Of a DNA stretch of 64,000 bases, positions 34,017 through 46,279 are shown in pieces. The stretch's first letter is position 1, and each line of letters opens with the position of its first letter. Source of the DNA: Hordeum vulgare subsp. vulgare (Eukaryota > Streptophyta > Magnoliopsida > Poales > Poaceae); assembly GCF_904849725.1 (NCBI RefSeq), contig NC_058519.1, positions 183,819,703 to 183,883,702 on the forward strand. Reading direction: 5' to 3'. The notes beneath the pieces are model-generated. The model saw nothing but the letters and a program-made list of their open reading frames with translations. It ran no database searches and had not been told where the DNA came from. A program made the translations under genes and the position numbers.

Positions 34017-36691
34017 TTCCATCACCTTTTGCCTAGCTAAGGGCTTTAAACAAAAGCACTTGTTGGGAGGCAACCCAACGAATCTATCCTTTTTCTTTCT
34101 GTTTTGTGTTTTCCATACTTTCATAATTCTGTTATGATTGTGTTTTTTGTGTTTATTTTTGCGTTTGTGCCAAGCAAAACCGTTATGATTAGTCTTGGGG
34201 ATGACCGTTTGGTCATGCTCGAAAAGATAGAAACTTTCTGCTCACGAAAAGAAATTTCATTTTTTTATGTAAGAGCTTTTGAGTTGATTCTTTTTGCTGC
34301 TGATTGCTACGCAAATTCTTCAGACTATCGTATTTTTTCAGAATTTTTGAAGTACCAGAAGTATACGATGTATAAGATTGATACAGACTGGTCTGCTGTT
34401 AACAGATTCTATTTTTGTTGAGTTGGTTGCTTATTTTGATGAAACTATGGATAGTATCTTTGGGTATTAGCCATGGAAGATTGAAAATACAGTAACCCAA
34501 CATCAACATAAGTAGAATTTAAGTTTGCTACAGTACCTAAGGAAGTGGTGGTTTGCTTTCTTATACTAATGTTATCACGAGTTTCTGTTTAAGATTAGTG
34601 TTGTGAAGTTCTCAAGTTTTGGGTGAAGTTCTTATGGACAAAGAGATAAAGAGTGGCAAGAGCTCAAGGTTGGGGATGCCCAAGGCACCCGAAGAGATTC
34701 AAGGATGCCGTAAAAGCCTAACCTTGGGGATGGCCCGGGAAGGCATCCCCTCTTTCGTCTTCAATCCATCGGTAACATTACTTGGGGCTATATTTTTATT
34801 CACCACATGTTATGTGTTTTTGCTTGGAGCGTCTTGTATCGTAGGAGTCTTTTATTTTTGTTGTGTCACAATAATCCTTGCTGCACACCTAGAGAGAGAG
34901 AGAGATACATGCACTCACCGTGATTTTGTCGAGCTTCACTTATATCCTTTGGTAGACAATTCAGCTCACATGTGCTTCACTTATATCTTTTGAGCTAGTT
35001 GATTTTGCTCTATGTGCTTCACTTATATCTTTTAGAGCACGGCGGTGCGTGGCTTGGTAGTTGATCTATGCTATGAAAGTAGTCTCAAAAGGGGTAGTTA
35101 TACAAAGGGATATGAAAACTTCCACCTTCATGTGCATTGAATAGTTAGAGAAGTTTGATTCGTCTCAATTAGTTTTGAGTTGTGGTTGTGGTAATATTGA
35201 AGTTATGCTGGTAAGGTGTTGTGGATATAGAAATACATGTGTTGAAGTTAGTGATTCCCACGGCATGCACGTATGGTGAATCACTATGTGATGAAATCTG
35301 AGCATGATTAGTCTATTGATTGTCATCCTTTGCGTGGCGGTCGGGATCGCACGATGGTTTATACCTACCAACCCTTCCCCTAGGAGTATGCGTTGAATGC
35401 TTTGTTTCGATTACTAATAAAACTTTTGCAACAAGTATATGAGTTCCTCATGACTAATGTTGAGTGCATGGTTTAGATGCACTTTCACCTTCCACCATCA
35501 CTATCTTCTTAGTGTCGTGCAACTTTCGTCGGTGCACCAAACCCACCATTAGCCTCCCTCAAAACAGCCACCATACCTACCTACTATTGCTTTTTCAAAG
35601 TCATTCCGAGATATATTGCCATGCAACTACCACCATGACATGTTCCACCACTTCTACATTGCCATTGCATGATCGAGATAGCTAGCATGATGTTTCCATT
35701 AATGTCTATGCCATGCTAGATCATTCTCACGGTACACTACCGAAGGCATTCCATATAGAGTAATCATTGCTCTAAGTTTTGAGTTGTAAGTGTGATGATC
35801 ATCATTGATGGAGCATTGTCCCATGTGAGGAAATAAAAGAGGCCAAAGATGCCCACCACAAAAAAGAGGCCAAAGAGCCCACCAAAAAGATGATGAGAGA
35901 AAAAGAGAGAAGGGACAATGCTACTATCCTTCCACACTTGTGCTTATTAAGCACCATGATCTTCATGATTGAGAGTCTCTCGTTTTTTCACCACCATATA
36001 GCTAGTGGGAAATTTTCCTTATATAACTTGCCTTGTATATTCCAATGATAGGCTTCCTCAAATTTGCCTTAGGTCTTCGTGAGCAAGCAAGTTGGATGCA
36101 CACCCACTAGTTTTCTTTAAGAGCTTTCACATACTCTTAGCTCTAGTACATCATTTTTATGGCAATCCCTACTCATTCACATTGATATCTATTGATGAGC
36201 ATCTCCAGACCTCATTGATATGCCTAGTTAGTGTGATCATCTTCTCGTTTTTTGTCCTACAACCTCCACCACACTCCACACCACTTAAAGTGCTAAAACC
36301 ATGGCTCACGCTCATGTATTGCGTGAGAGTTGAAAAGGTTTGAGAAAGTAAAGGTGTGAAAACAATTACTTGGCCAATACTGGGTTTGTGTATGATTTAA
36401 ATTCGTTGTGCAATGATGATAGAGCATCTCCATACTATATGCTTTTGTAGGGATAACTTTCTTTTGGACTTGTTATTTTGGAAGTTCATGATTACCTTGC
36501 TAGTTTGCTTGAAGTATTATTGTTTCCACGTCAATAGAAAACTATTGTGTCGAATCTAATGGATCTGAACATTCATGTCACATAAGAGGAGTTACAAAGG
36601 ACATCTATGCTAGGTAGCATGAAAGCATCAAAAATTCATTCTTTATCACTTTCCTACTCGACGACGAGCAGGAGTTATGCTTGGGGATGCT
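34017..36691 (+). other. Non-coding interior of the Sabrina-like element
   Basis: I find no domain-bearing frame in this AT-rich 2.7 kb. It holds a GA repeat (about 34892-34906), diverged text common to Athila-type 3' regions, and the purine-rich tract before the 3' LTR (about 36666-36690). Short frames here are not supported. Confidence 0.65.
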
Positions 36692-38159
36692 TGATACGTC
36701 TCAAACGTATCTATATTTTTTGTTGGTTTCGTGTTGTAATCTTGTCATCTTTGGATGTTTTATGTGTCTTTTATATCTTATTTGGGACTAACTTATTAAT
36801 TCAGTGCCAAGAGCCAGTTCCTGTTTTTCTGTGTTTTTGGCTCTTTTCAGATCTGATTTTGGAATGGAGTCCAAACGGAACAAAATCCCCGAAATAAATT
36901 TTTCCTAAACGGAAGAAGATCAGGGGGCTTGAGGGCCAAGCCAGGAGAGCTACAGGGGGCCCACAGGCCCGGTAGCCACCACCAGGGGGCGGCGGCTAGC
37001 AGGCTTGTGACCTCATCTGGAGACCCTTCCCGGTGCCCTGTCGGAGGGGACTTTGGAGTTGGAGGGCTTCTGCATCAACATCATCGCCCCTCCAATGACT
37101 CGTGAGTAGTTCACTTCAGACCTACGGATCCGTAGTTAGTAGCTAGATGGCTTCTTCTCTCTCTTGGGTCTTCAATACAAAGTTCTCCATGATCTTCATG
37201 GAGATCTATCTGATGTAATCCTCTTTGGCGGTGTGTTTGTCGAGATCTGATGAATTTTGGATTTGTGATCAAATTATCTATGATATATATTTGAGTCTTT
37301 GCCGATTTCTTATATGCATGATTTGATATCGTTGTAAGTCTCTCCGAGTCTTGGGTTTTGTTTGGCCAACTAGATCTATGATTCTTGCAATGGGAGAAGT
37401 GCTTGGTTTTGGGTTCATACCGTGTGGTGACCTTTCCCAGTGACAGAAAGGGCAGCAAGGCACACATCGTGTAGTTGCCATCAAGGGTAACAAGATTGGC
37501 TTTGTCGTAGATATGAGATTGACCATCTACATCATGTCATCTTGCTTAAGGCGTTACTCTATTCTTTTGGACTTAATACACTAGATGCATGCTGGATAGC
37601 GATCGACGTGTGGAGTAATAGTAGTAGATGACATCACGACTTTGCGCGGTTCTATCAATTGCTCGACAGTAATTTGTTCACCCACCGTCTACTTGCTTTC
37701 ATGAGAGAAGCCACTAGTGAACACTACGGACCCCGGGTCTATTCACACCTATCGTTTCCACTTTTGCTTTTACTTTGCTTTGTTACTTTGTTGCTTTCAG
37801 TTCTCACTTGGCAAACAATCTATAGGGGATTGACAACCCCTTTATAGCGTTGGGAGCAAGCTTTTTCTGTTTGTGCAGGTACTTGTGATACTCTTTCAAT
37901 GGATCGATACCTTGGTTCTCAAAATCGAGGGAAATACTTACCACCACTGTGCTACATCACCCTTTCCACTTCGAGGGAACACCAACGCAAGGCTCCAAGG
38001 CCACGGGGGAATCCTTTGCATATTTGCCTAGGAAGTCCCTTAAGGCGTAGCCGCAGCAGAAAGATTCCTGGTGCCGTTGCTGAGGAGTATCAAGACAAGA
38101 ATAGTCTCCCATCAGCACGTATTTCTGGCGCCGTTTTGAGGTCTTTTGTTGCAGTAGCA
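36692..38159 (+). repeat. 3' LTR of the Sabrina-like element (1468 bp)
   Basis: It begins TGATACGTCTCAAACG and ends TTGCAGTAGCA, followed by the CTTCC duplication. It is 180 bp shorter than the 5' LTR, almost all from two internal deletions (near 37012 and near 37630). Outside the gaps the two LTRs are very similar. Confidence 0.93.
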
Positions 38160-38164
38160 CTTCC

Positions 38165-38560
38165 CTAGAAGGTAATGTCGCCATGTCTTCAGGGCATGTA
38201 CTACTGCTGCCAACTCAAGATCATGGGTGGCATAATTTTCCTCATGCGGGCGCAGTTGCCGTGACAAGTATGCCACGACCCTACCATCCTGCATTAGAAC
38301 CCCACCTAGCCTGGTTCTTGAGGCATCGCAATATATCACGAACTCCTTGCTGATATCTGGAGTGGCCAATACCGGGGTGGTGGTTAACCTCTTCTTCAAC
38401 TCTTGAAAGCTTGCCTCACACTCCGGCGTCCAATCGAACTTCTTGCCTTTCTTCAGAAGCTGAGTCATAGGTCGCGCAATGCAGGAGAATCCTTCTACGA
38501 ACTAGCGGTAATATCCCGCCAGTCCGAGGAAACTCCTGACTTCCTTCACGTCGATTAGCG
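38165..38560 (-). pseudogene. pol: Tekay RNase H, N-terminal part
   Basis: The minus strand reads from the RT/RNase H hinge (VRSFLGLAGYYR, then an in-frame TAG near 38503, FVEGFS) into RNase [17 protein letters not shown] gives a catalytic Asp and [20 protein letters not shown] the Glu. The Sabrina-like element cuts the domain directly after this. When the insertion and one TSD copy are ignored, the frame carries on at 31467 without a shift. Confidence 0.85.
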
Positions 38561-38564
38561 ATTC

Positions 38565-39335
38565 CTAGTTGGTTACGGTGGTAATCTTAGAGGGATCAAC
38601 TGCCAATCCACTTGTTGTCACGGTATGACCCAGAAATCCAGCTTCATTCAGCCAAAACTGGCACTTGCTGAACTTAACATACAGTTGGTGCTCTCGAAGC
38701 TTCTCTAATACTAACCTCAAGTGTTTCTCATGCTCTTCTTCAGACATGGAAAAGATTAATATGTCATCAATGAATACGACGACAAACTTGTCCAGGTATT
38801 CCATGAAGACCTTATTCATGAGGTACATGAAGTAAGCTGGGGCATTTGTCAATCCAAAGGACATGACAGTGCATTCGTACAGACTGTACCTGGTCACAAA
38901 TGCCATCTTCGGAATGTCTTCGGGTCGAATCTTTAGTTGGTAATATCCAGATCGGAGGTCGTTCTTCATGAATACCTTTCCTCCATTCAGCTGGTCGAAC
39001 AAGTCTTTAATCTTGGGGAGTGGATACTTGTTCTTGATCATGACCTCATTGAGAGAACAGTAATCGACACAAAGTCGGATTGTCCCATCCTTCTTGGACA
39101 CAAAGAGAACACGTGATCCCCAAGGTGACGCACTTGGACGAATAAACCCTTTCGTGAGTTGCTCATCCAGTTGCTTCTTCAACTCCGCTAGCTCTTCGGA
39201 TCCCATCTTGTAAGGCTTCTTATAGATAGGCCTTGATCCTGGCATGAGTTCGATGATGAACTCGATGTCTCCGTCAGGAGGCATCCCTGGTAGCTCATCA
39301 GGAAAGACGACCGTGTATTCACAGACTATTGGCAC
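38565..39335 (-). pseudogene. pol: Tekay reverse transcriptase
   Basis: The 256-residue frame covers most of [22 protein letters not shown], then [13 protein letters not shown] text (here [18 protein letters not shown]), [13 protein letters not shown] with the first catalytic Asp, and [11 protein letters not shown] with the FxDD pair. It ends with TAG at 38565-38567 where Trp is usual (VTN stop ES). Upstream, a stop near 39348 separates it from the protease. It is otherwise well preserved and is the best element domain for phylogenetic placement. Confidence 0.9.
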
Positions 39336-39347
39336 TCGGTCAATTCC

Positions 39348-39751
39348 TTACTTTGATAGCCTGTTAACTTGTGGCATTCGAGTGGGTACTGGCTCAGAAA
39401 CATACTTGACTTTGACCCCTTGGTCACTTGTCATGGTAATGGCCCTGTTAGCATAGTTCAAGATACTCTGATGCTTTGCCAACCAGTCAATACCGAGAAT
39501 TACTTCTAAGCCTTGCGACTTAAGCACAATGAGATCCCTGAGAAGCTCGTCCCATTGATAACTATCCCGACCTTCCCACACCCTAGGTTGGTCCTCAAAA
39601 CTGCTCTCGGGGTTTGAATTGCCATATGCCCATGAAGCAAGGTAGGTTCTAGACCACACTTTTCCACAAACTTTTGAGTAACAAAAGAAGGCGAAGCACC
39701 ACAATCAAACAATACTGTTGCTGGGGTAGAGTTGACGAGGAACGTACCCAA
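39348..39751 (-). pseudogene. Tekay aspartic protease
   Basis: LGTFLVNSTPATVLFDCGAS begins near 39751 on the minus strand. The active site reads Asp-Cys-Gly-Ala, where Asp-Ser/Thr-Gly-Ala is expected. The first half reads in the frame of 39751-39506 and the second half (GLEVILGIDWLAKHQSILNY) in the frame of 39704-39348, so there is a frameshift between them. It lies between the gag zinc knuckle and RT. Confidence 0.75.
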
Positions 39752-40959
39752 AATGCAGTCCGGGTCTTCCTATGCGTCTTCTGCGCAAATATGATTAATC
39801 CACCCCTTGCTGTGATACTGCTGATTGCGGGGAGCCTGGTTCCTGTCTGGTGCTCCTTGGCCTGGATTTGGGCATTGGGGCACGGAGCATTGAGTTTCTT
39901 ATTAGGGCACTGCCTGGAATAGTGCCCTGGATGTCCACACCCGAAACAAGTAACTTGCGCTGGAAGGTTGGTCTTGCCCCCACCATTGTTTGGCGGAGTG
40001 CTTGCTGGCTTGACGCTGACTTGTTGAGTTTTGAAATTCTGGGGAAACGTTGGATGCTTGTGCTGCTGCTGCTGATAGTTGGGTCTTGCTGGGGCTGACT
40101 GCCACGGTCGTGGTTTCAAGCTAATCGGTCCTGCACTACCCATTAGCTTGCGCTTACGGGTGTCATCCATTGCATGACGCTTGTCTTCCAACATAAGAGC
40201 CTTTTTAACCAGGTCACTGAAGGTTCGACATTCACAGACAATCAACTGATATTGGAGTGACTGCTGCAGTCCTTCCATAAAGCGCTCCACTTTGGCAGCC
40301 TCAGTGCTGACGTCTTCACGTGCATATCTTGATAGGAGGTTGAACTTCTGCAAATACTCCTTAACTGATCCACTGCCTTGCCTTAAGGCTCGGAATTCCC
40401 GCTTCTTAATGGTCATCATTCCCGAAGGAATGTGAGCGGCGCGGAATCCATCCTTGAACATGGCTCAAGTGATGACTTGCCCGGCTCGCATGGTCTGATA
40501 TCCATCCCACCAGGCTTTGGTTGTGCCTCCGAGACAGTGGGTTGCATAAAGGACTTTCTCGTTGTCGTCAGTGCACTTGACCAGTGCGAGAAGGTCTTCA
40601 ATAGTGTGGATCCAGTCATCGGCATCCAAGGGCTCAGTCGTCTCCGTGAATATGGGCGGCGTGGTCCGCATAAACTCAGAGAGAGTTGAGCGACCGTTTC
40701 CATTCCCGTTCTGCGAAGGGTGATTTACCAAGGTTTGAGCCAACTGCTGGATAGCGGCATTGTTGGCTTAATGCTCCTCCTGAAGAGCTTGAAGGAACTG
40801 AGCCATGGTCAAGCTTTCAGGGGGAGGCGGTGGCGGTGGAACATTTTCTTGATGCACATGGTTATCTCCAGCTTGAGCTTCCCCTCCGGTTCCCTGCTGC
40901 TGTCCTAAAGAGGCAGAGCCGGGGTTGCCGAAGGTGCTGTTGCGAGTTGCATTCACCAT
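39649..40959 (-). pseudogene. gag: Tekay gag with CCHC zinc knuckle
   Basis: The frame opens at ATG 40959 with a Pro-rich linker, is stopped by TAA at 40768-40770, resumes to a TGA near 40462-40467 (between VIT and AMFKDGF, where Trp is usual), and then runs open to about 39700. The core has FRALRQGSGSVKEYLQKFNL and the nucleic-acid-binding knuckle CFGCGHPGHYSRQC (CX2CX4HX4C, about 39948-39907). After the knuckle the reading passes to the protease frame. It would coat the element RNA. Confidence 0.85.
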
Positions 40960-41231
40960 CCTGTCAGGGGAGTAGACAGGTCAATTTTTGCCACTTCTTG
41001 CATTTGATAGGGATGATGTTCTAGTAAAGAGGGGGTCTGGTGTTGTGCTAGTGTGCAAGGTTTTCATGACAAAGGCTTTAAGAAGAACTACTGCATTAAT
41101 TTAAAACAAGTGATGTAGTCGCTCACAAGCTGCTTAAGGCAGAATGCGACTTGCATCAAATAGGTTCACACAACATCCAGGTCATAAAATCTTGGATACA
41201 AGAAATCCTACATTCGGTACATCCTACGCTG

Positions 41232-42014
41232 CTAAACGACCGACTGCACGGTCTCATAAGTTGGTTCTATGGGATCTTCTTCTTCATCTTCATCTGTGTC
41301 TTCATCTTCATTACTGCTCCCCTTCCTCGAGGGAGTAGGGGAAGGAAGCAGACCATCACGATGTCTCTTGGTTGGTGAGGTGGCGAAGAGCTCGGTGTAC
41401 TCTACTGTGGTTAAACGACGACTCTGAAGAGGAACAGCCTGAAGCGGGGGTATTCCTCTTAGGAAAGCAAAGCCAAGTGATATTACGGGTGCTCCTTCTT
41501 TCTTCACCTTGCGGTTCTTCATCTTCTCCATACGAAGTAGGTCCTTGACTTGGTGCAGCTGTTGGTGGATCCTAGTCGACTCCTTGATCAAAAGATGCGT
41601 GAAGGTGTCTGAGGAGAGGCTGAAGTAGGTCTGAAACCTTAATGGCGTCCCGTCCTCGGATGAGGGGTTGAGTGTCCAACTCCCGTCTACCTTATCCTTA
41701 ACAAAAGGTAGGTGACGAGTAGCGGGCTCATCTGCCATCTCAGGAAGGATGTTGCGGAGCCGCACGAGTGCCTCTCGTGCTGCAGTCTCCACGGCCAACA
41801 TCAGATCCTCCATTTGTGGCCCTTCAAAGAACCAGCTAGTTGGGGAGTCATTAGCCTTCACTATCACGTCCACGTGATACTCCTTGGTGTTGGCATTGAC
41901 CCAGTGTTCGTGGTAGAGAAAGACGGGCGATCGACGCACTTGACACTTCTCGAGGCTATCACTCAAAAGCAGAGGAAAGCCTGTTTCCAGAAGCGTCTCG
42001 GGTACGGCAGCCAT
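41232..42014 (-). CDS. Extra ORF between PBS and gag of the Tekay element, function unknown
   Basis: This is an intact 260-residue sense ORF starting about 90 bp after the PBS and ahead of gag. I do not recognise a family with certainty. Residues 45-90 (EYHVDVIVKANDSPTSWFF... AAREALVRLRNIL) show beta strands followed by an AA..AL..L helix, somewhat like the second half of a double-stranded-RNA-binding domain; this is a pattern match only. The C-terminus (about 233-254) is strongly acidic. It is the only long frame of the Tekay element with no stop. It may be expressed from the genomic RNA leader. Confidence 0.6.
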   Translation of the reverse strand: MAAVPETLLETGFPLLLSDSLEKCQVRRSPVFLYHEHWVNANTKEYHVDVIVKANDSPTSWFFEGPQMEDLMLAVETAAREALVRLRNILPEMADEPATRHLPFVKDKVDGSWTLNPSSEDGTPLRFQTYFSLSSDTFTHLLIKESTRIHQQLHQVKDLLRMEKMKNRKVKKEGAPVISLGFAFLRGIPPLQAVPLQSRRLTTVEYTELFATSPTKRHRDGLLPSPTPSRKGSSNEDEDTDEDEEEDPIEPTYETVQSVV

Positions 42015-42100
42015 CTACAAGGTGTAGAGGAGAGGGTTAGAAATATATAGTGGGTGCGGTTCTCGGGTCATACTATGTTCCTTAAGGCTTCCTATAGTGA

Positions 42101-42117
42101 GGATGGCTCTGATACCA
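42101..42117 (-). promoter_or_regulatory. Primer binding site, initiator tRNA-Met type
   Basis: The minus strand reads TGGTATCAGAGCCATCC, starting four bases inside the 5' LTR end at 42122. TGGTATCAGAGC is the standard tRNA-iMet PBS of many plant LTR elements. Confidence 0.92.
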
Positions 42118-42121
42118 GCTC

Positions 42122-45100
42122 TGTGGGGACCCCGACTTACTAGTCGAGAATCGCCGTGCTCAGTGATCCCAGAGATCAATGCTCACCGAACACAGATACT
42201 GAATTAAGAGTCTTACATCAAAGTACCGGTTATTACATCACGTGACCGAAGGGTCAAGTTCACAAGATAGGGCCTAAGGCCAAATCACACGAGTACACTA
42301 ATAGCGGAAAACAAGGGGCTAAGCGGGTGCCCATACCATCAAGCCTACACCGACATGCATTCTGACTCGGAAGCGTCCTAGTTCGCAGGGTGTCTCCGAA
42401 GACGTACTCATCTCCAAACTCCGGTCCTTCCAGGTCTGGTCAATGAAATAACCAGTGGCAAGCCAATGAGTACTTTGCATGTACTTGCAAACAACCCATG
42501 ATATAATCAACGAAAGTGAAGGATAACAATATCATGCATCTCTAGTGTAACTCATCTGGGTGGAATGATCATGAATATGCATCAAGTTAAAGAATTACTC
42601 TTGAAGAACAGGTGATGGATATCGGTATATGTGTCGAGGGCTGAACCATCCGGGTTCACCCTACATGCCAAGTCACCGAACATTGTCGTATCATTGCTAT
42701 CATAGCAACACCTTTCTCATCACCACACACACACACACTCACACAATCTTGGTTTATGCGGAAATATCAGGACGTAGTTTAAGCAGGATTACCCAACTGT
42801 CCTTGACTGTGGACATGGCTATTCGAATAGTTTACACTTTGCAGAGGTAGTACGCTGGACCCACGAGATCCGGGAAACTTCCGTGTCATCCACGACTCAC
42901 GGTATATCACATACCCAAGGTAAGTACCCGATCAATGCCTTTCCCCTGACGATACTAGACAAAGAGATCCACTCGATTGGTACCCAGCCCATATGTTGTA
43001 TGTCTTACGAGCACCAACTCTGGACAGTACCAACCATGCGGGGACCAACGGTGTGACTGGAACTCATAAAAATGGCATAGTCGTCCTACCTGGCACGACC
43101 CCATCACGAGAGTGACCACATATCATTCCCGCCACTAGTAATGTGGCTCTTTGCTAGCACCGACCAGAGTAATTAACATAGCCCTGTCCCATAAGGGGTA
43201 ACATGGTCGTACTGGTAGGGTTGGGACGGTCGACACATCATAAATCTAATCCCATTTCCGAAACCTTACTCACACAAATACCGGGTGCATCACTTCACGA
43301 AAAGTGACCACCTAACTCATCACCACCCTCGGGCATTAGTGGCACCCGACGGGGTTTTCATAAACTCTTGCTTTGTGACAACCACATGCTCATGATGTTA
43401 CTACTTCTATCTTTACTTGTCAACATGGTATAAGCATGACCATCAAGGGGTAGGGTCAAGCTCAATGCATCTGCTCCGGGGGAGCCTTCATTAAAAATCA
43501 TATCAAATGATTACCAGCACTTATGATCATATGCAACGGGAATAACTTGCTATCTTAACATGCAAAGTAACATATGCTTAGTCATGGTCAAAGGGTTGCT
43601 TGCCTTGGTCAGCTAAGTATCCGAGGTCTTCGAGGTCTTCCGCTCTGATTCCCTCGTCACACGGATTTTCTATCGTCGATAAAACAATAAATAAGAAATA
43701 GCTCACACAGAAATAGTCCACAAAGTCATTTTAAAAATGTCCCCAATCTCTGATAAATCTAAGATACCATTTTGAAAATATTTGCCTTAGTTTTCTTTGA
43801 AGGAATATTTTTGAAAACAACAAAGGAGAAGAAAACCAATTTCATTTTAGCCCTTTTTATTATTATAAAATAGAATAGTTGCTGGAAAAATTCATCTAAG
43901 CATATCATTAAATACTACTCATTTTTAGAAGAATAACAGTGGAAGAATTATATTTTTACACTGGCTAAGTGTTTTTATAAAAATCTTAGAAATCCAGGTT
44001 TAAAAATAAAAAGAAAAACAGGCTAGCTCTGGCCTGGCTAGGCCCAGAGCTGGGTTGGCCCATGGCCGGCCGACGGCCTGCCCACGCGCGCGCGCCGTCA
44101 GGTTTGAACTTGACGCGCGGGGCTCTGCGGACAGTGACCGAGGCCAGCGCGGGGAGGAGGCTGGGCCACCGACAGGTGGGGCACACCTGTCGGGGTCGTC
44201 TCCTACCTCCGGCCAGTGAGGAGGAGGAGGACGCCGACGAGGTTGCCGATGCACTCATGCCCCAATGAACACGGGAATGGGTTTACCTGACCGTCGCCAA
44301 CCTGTTGGTGGTCGAAACAACGACGGGTGGGCAGGCGTTCGCCGGCGATGAGGAGGCCGTGGCGATGGGGTTTCGGGAAGTGGTCAAGGGCGTGGCTAGA
44401 GACACGGAAAAGCTCGGGCGAGTTGGGGGAAAGCTTTCTAGGATCAAGGGGGTAAGTTTGGTTGGTCGAGGGGCGCAGGAGCCGTCGTGTAGCCGGAGAT
44501 CGATCGGAGCACCGAGGCGGAGGGGCCTCAGTCAATCTCGAGCACCGGGGCTCTGCTGGTTTGCTGGGGTGGCTAGGGAGGTACTAGTGATTGTGGCGAA
44601 GCTATCTAAGGGGTGCTGGAGCGAGGGGGAGGGCTATTTATAGGCCCGCGGCTGTGAGCAGATTCGGGAGCGCCGGTGACTCAACGTGGCGTGCATGGGG
44701 GTGCAGAGAGAGGTTAGGGTTGAAACCACGGTCTCAGGACGTGGTATTGGACCGCCCGAACCATCTGCTGTAGAGAGAGAGAGAGAGGAGAGTCGCGCCT
44801 TCGTGGCCGCGCAACCTTGGCCGGTTCCGGAGCGCGCGGGCACGCGTCGCGCCAGCTCTAGCGCGCGAGTGGAGGGGCCCTGAGGCTTGCCCGACGCGGA
44901 GGGGTTGTCGGGGAAGAGGTTGGACATCTCGGGGGAGGCTGGAATTGGCCGAGGACGTCGCCCCCACCTCGGTGACTCCCTGTAGCGCGCCCAGAGCGCA
45001 GTTTTGGCATGCCATGGCATGCTGGTGCGCTCTGAGGCACTTTGGACGTGTCTAGCATGTCCTGGCACTTGCTGGGGGTGTGGCTAGCCATTTGGTTTTA

Positions 45101-46279
45101 GTTGGAGCTTTGGCTGGTCAAAGGAGGCAAGAAATACTGGTGCTGTCAGTCATGAACTGAGGTCTAAATTGGGGTTTTGGCCTTTCCACTTTGAACCAGT
45201 GAGGGGCCAGTTGACTGGGGTTAGATACAGGTACTGGCCACTTAATGTAAGAGTTTGAAGCAAAGGAGTTTGGTTTAGCTGTGGCTAAGGTGGCTTTTTC
45301 CTATCTGTCAGAAGGTGTTCGACAGTGGGCTTAGGGGGTTGCACCCCACCACTGGTGCTGGGACTTAACAGGTTTGGTTTTGGTGGTAAACCATGGAGTC
45401 CCACCAAATTTGAGTTCCAAAGGATAATATTAGCTTTGTAAACTTGAAATCACTCCAATATGACCAGATATGTTCCTTCCAAAGGGAGTGTGGGCAAACT
45501 AAGTCCCACAAATCCCATTTTTGGTGTAGAACCCTCATTTGAGGTATTAGGTACTCCTGTGAGGTTTTAGCCTCATTGGGCAAACTTTCCTATGTAGAGT
45601 TTCTCTAACTTGATTCTGGACAAACAGGGTTTTTGGGTTATTTGGGGTCCTTATCCACCTTTGATCAAGGTGAAACTTTATGTGGATACTAATCAAGGCT
45701 TAGGGATACCACTGGAATTTTCTAAGAATTTATTGAGAATATTTCTTTTGGAAATATTTCAAAATGCCAAAACAGACAGAAATAGCTTTTATAGTTTTAA
45801 TCAATAAATATAATATAATATGGGGTTTAAAATCCTATGTATGGAAAATATATGTCCTTGTGATCACCTCTAAATTTAATCAGGTTTTTCCAAGGCAGAA
45901 AAGTATTTTGAAATGTTGGAATACCAATTCTGGCCTCAGAAATGGACAGGTTGTTTAATTAGAAAAATAATCACAACAATAATTATTTTTGTGGTTTTTA
46001 ATATAAAGATAGGTAAAAATCATATTACCAAATATGAGTAGAAGCAGTGCTTGCTTTCAAGGACATGTAATGCAACTCAAGGTGGTTTTACTTTGGTCCG
46101 CAAAGGTTTTTGGAAATCAGCTTAATACCAAAGGAGTTTAGGGTTTTTAAAACCTCACATGATCATGCATACAAGCATTCAATGTCAATCATGGCACTCA
46201 CAACATTAGTTTTGCAGAAGTTTTAACAAGCTCAGAATTTTACAACACAGACATGTGATAGCAAAAACAGGGTGTGACA
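42122..46279 (-). repeat. 5' LTR of the Tekay element (4158 bp)
   Basis: It runs from TGTGGGGACC to GGTGTGACA on the plus strand and is complete at both ends. It matches 25671-29696 and, in its right two-thirds, 2-2647. It includes a (CA)n tract near 42723-42745. The GC-rich frames between 43986 and 45091 overlap on both strands and are not supported as genes. Confidence 0.95.
44634..44642 (-). promoter_or_regulatory. TATA box of the Tekay 5' LTR
   Basis: TATAAATAG on the minus strand, about 1.6 kb into the LTR from its U3 end. It would drive genomic RNA of the Tekay element towards lower coordinates. Confidence 0.7.

Larger units (their letters stand above)
31473..38159 (+). mobile_element. 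Athila/Sabrina-like Gypsy element, non-autonomous
   Basis: LTRs begin TGATACGTC and end TTGCAGTAGCA; the TSD is CTTCC. The PBS is tRNA-Asp type. The interior is only about 3.6 kb and codes for a gag-like protein alone; I find no RT, integrase, protease or envelope-like frame. The TGATACGTC start, the PBS and the tract just before the 3' LTR (GAGCAGGAGTTATGCTTGGGG) are what I recall for the Triticeae Sabrina family; that name is tentative. It sits in the opposite orientation inside the Tekay RNase H, so it is the youngest of the three nested layers. Confidence 0.9.
25671..46279 (-). mobile_element. Tekay-type chromovirus (Gypsy), interrupted by a Sabrina-like element
   Basis: The element is flanked by 5-bp AGTTG duplications. 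Read on the minus strand, it has a 5' LTR (46279-42122) starting TGTCACACCC, a PBS matching initiator tRNA-Met, an extra ORF, gag with a zinc knuckle, PR, RT, RNase H, integrase and a chromodomain, a short purine-rich tract, and a 3' LTR (29696-25671). The tRNA-Met PBS, chromodomain and over-4-kb LTRs fit the Tekay/Del clade. Without the nested element (31473-38159) it is about 13.9 kb. It lies inside the Transposase_28-like exon of the host Tat. Every gene has stops or frameshifts. Confidence 0.93.

Noticed and set aside
34017..36691. Search for an envelope-like or pol gene in the Sabrina-like element
   Set aside because: No frame with transmembrane or catalytic features found; only gag is supported.
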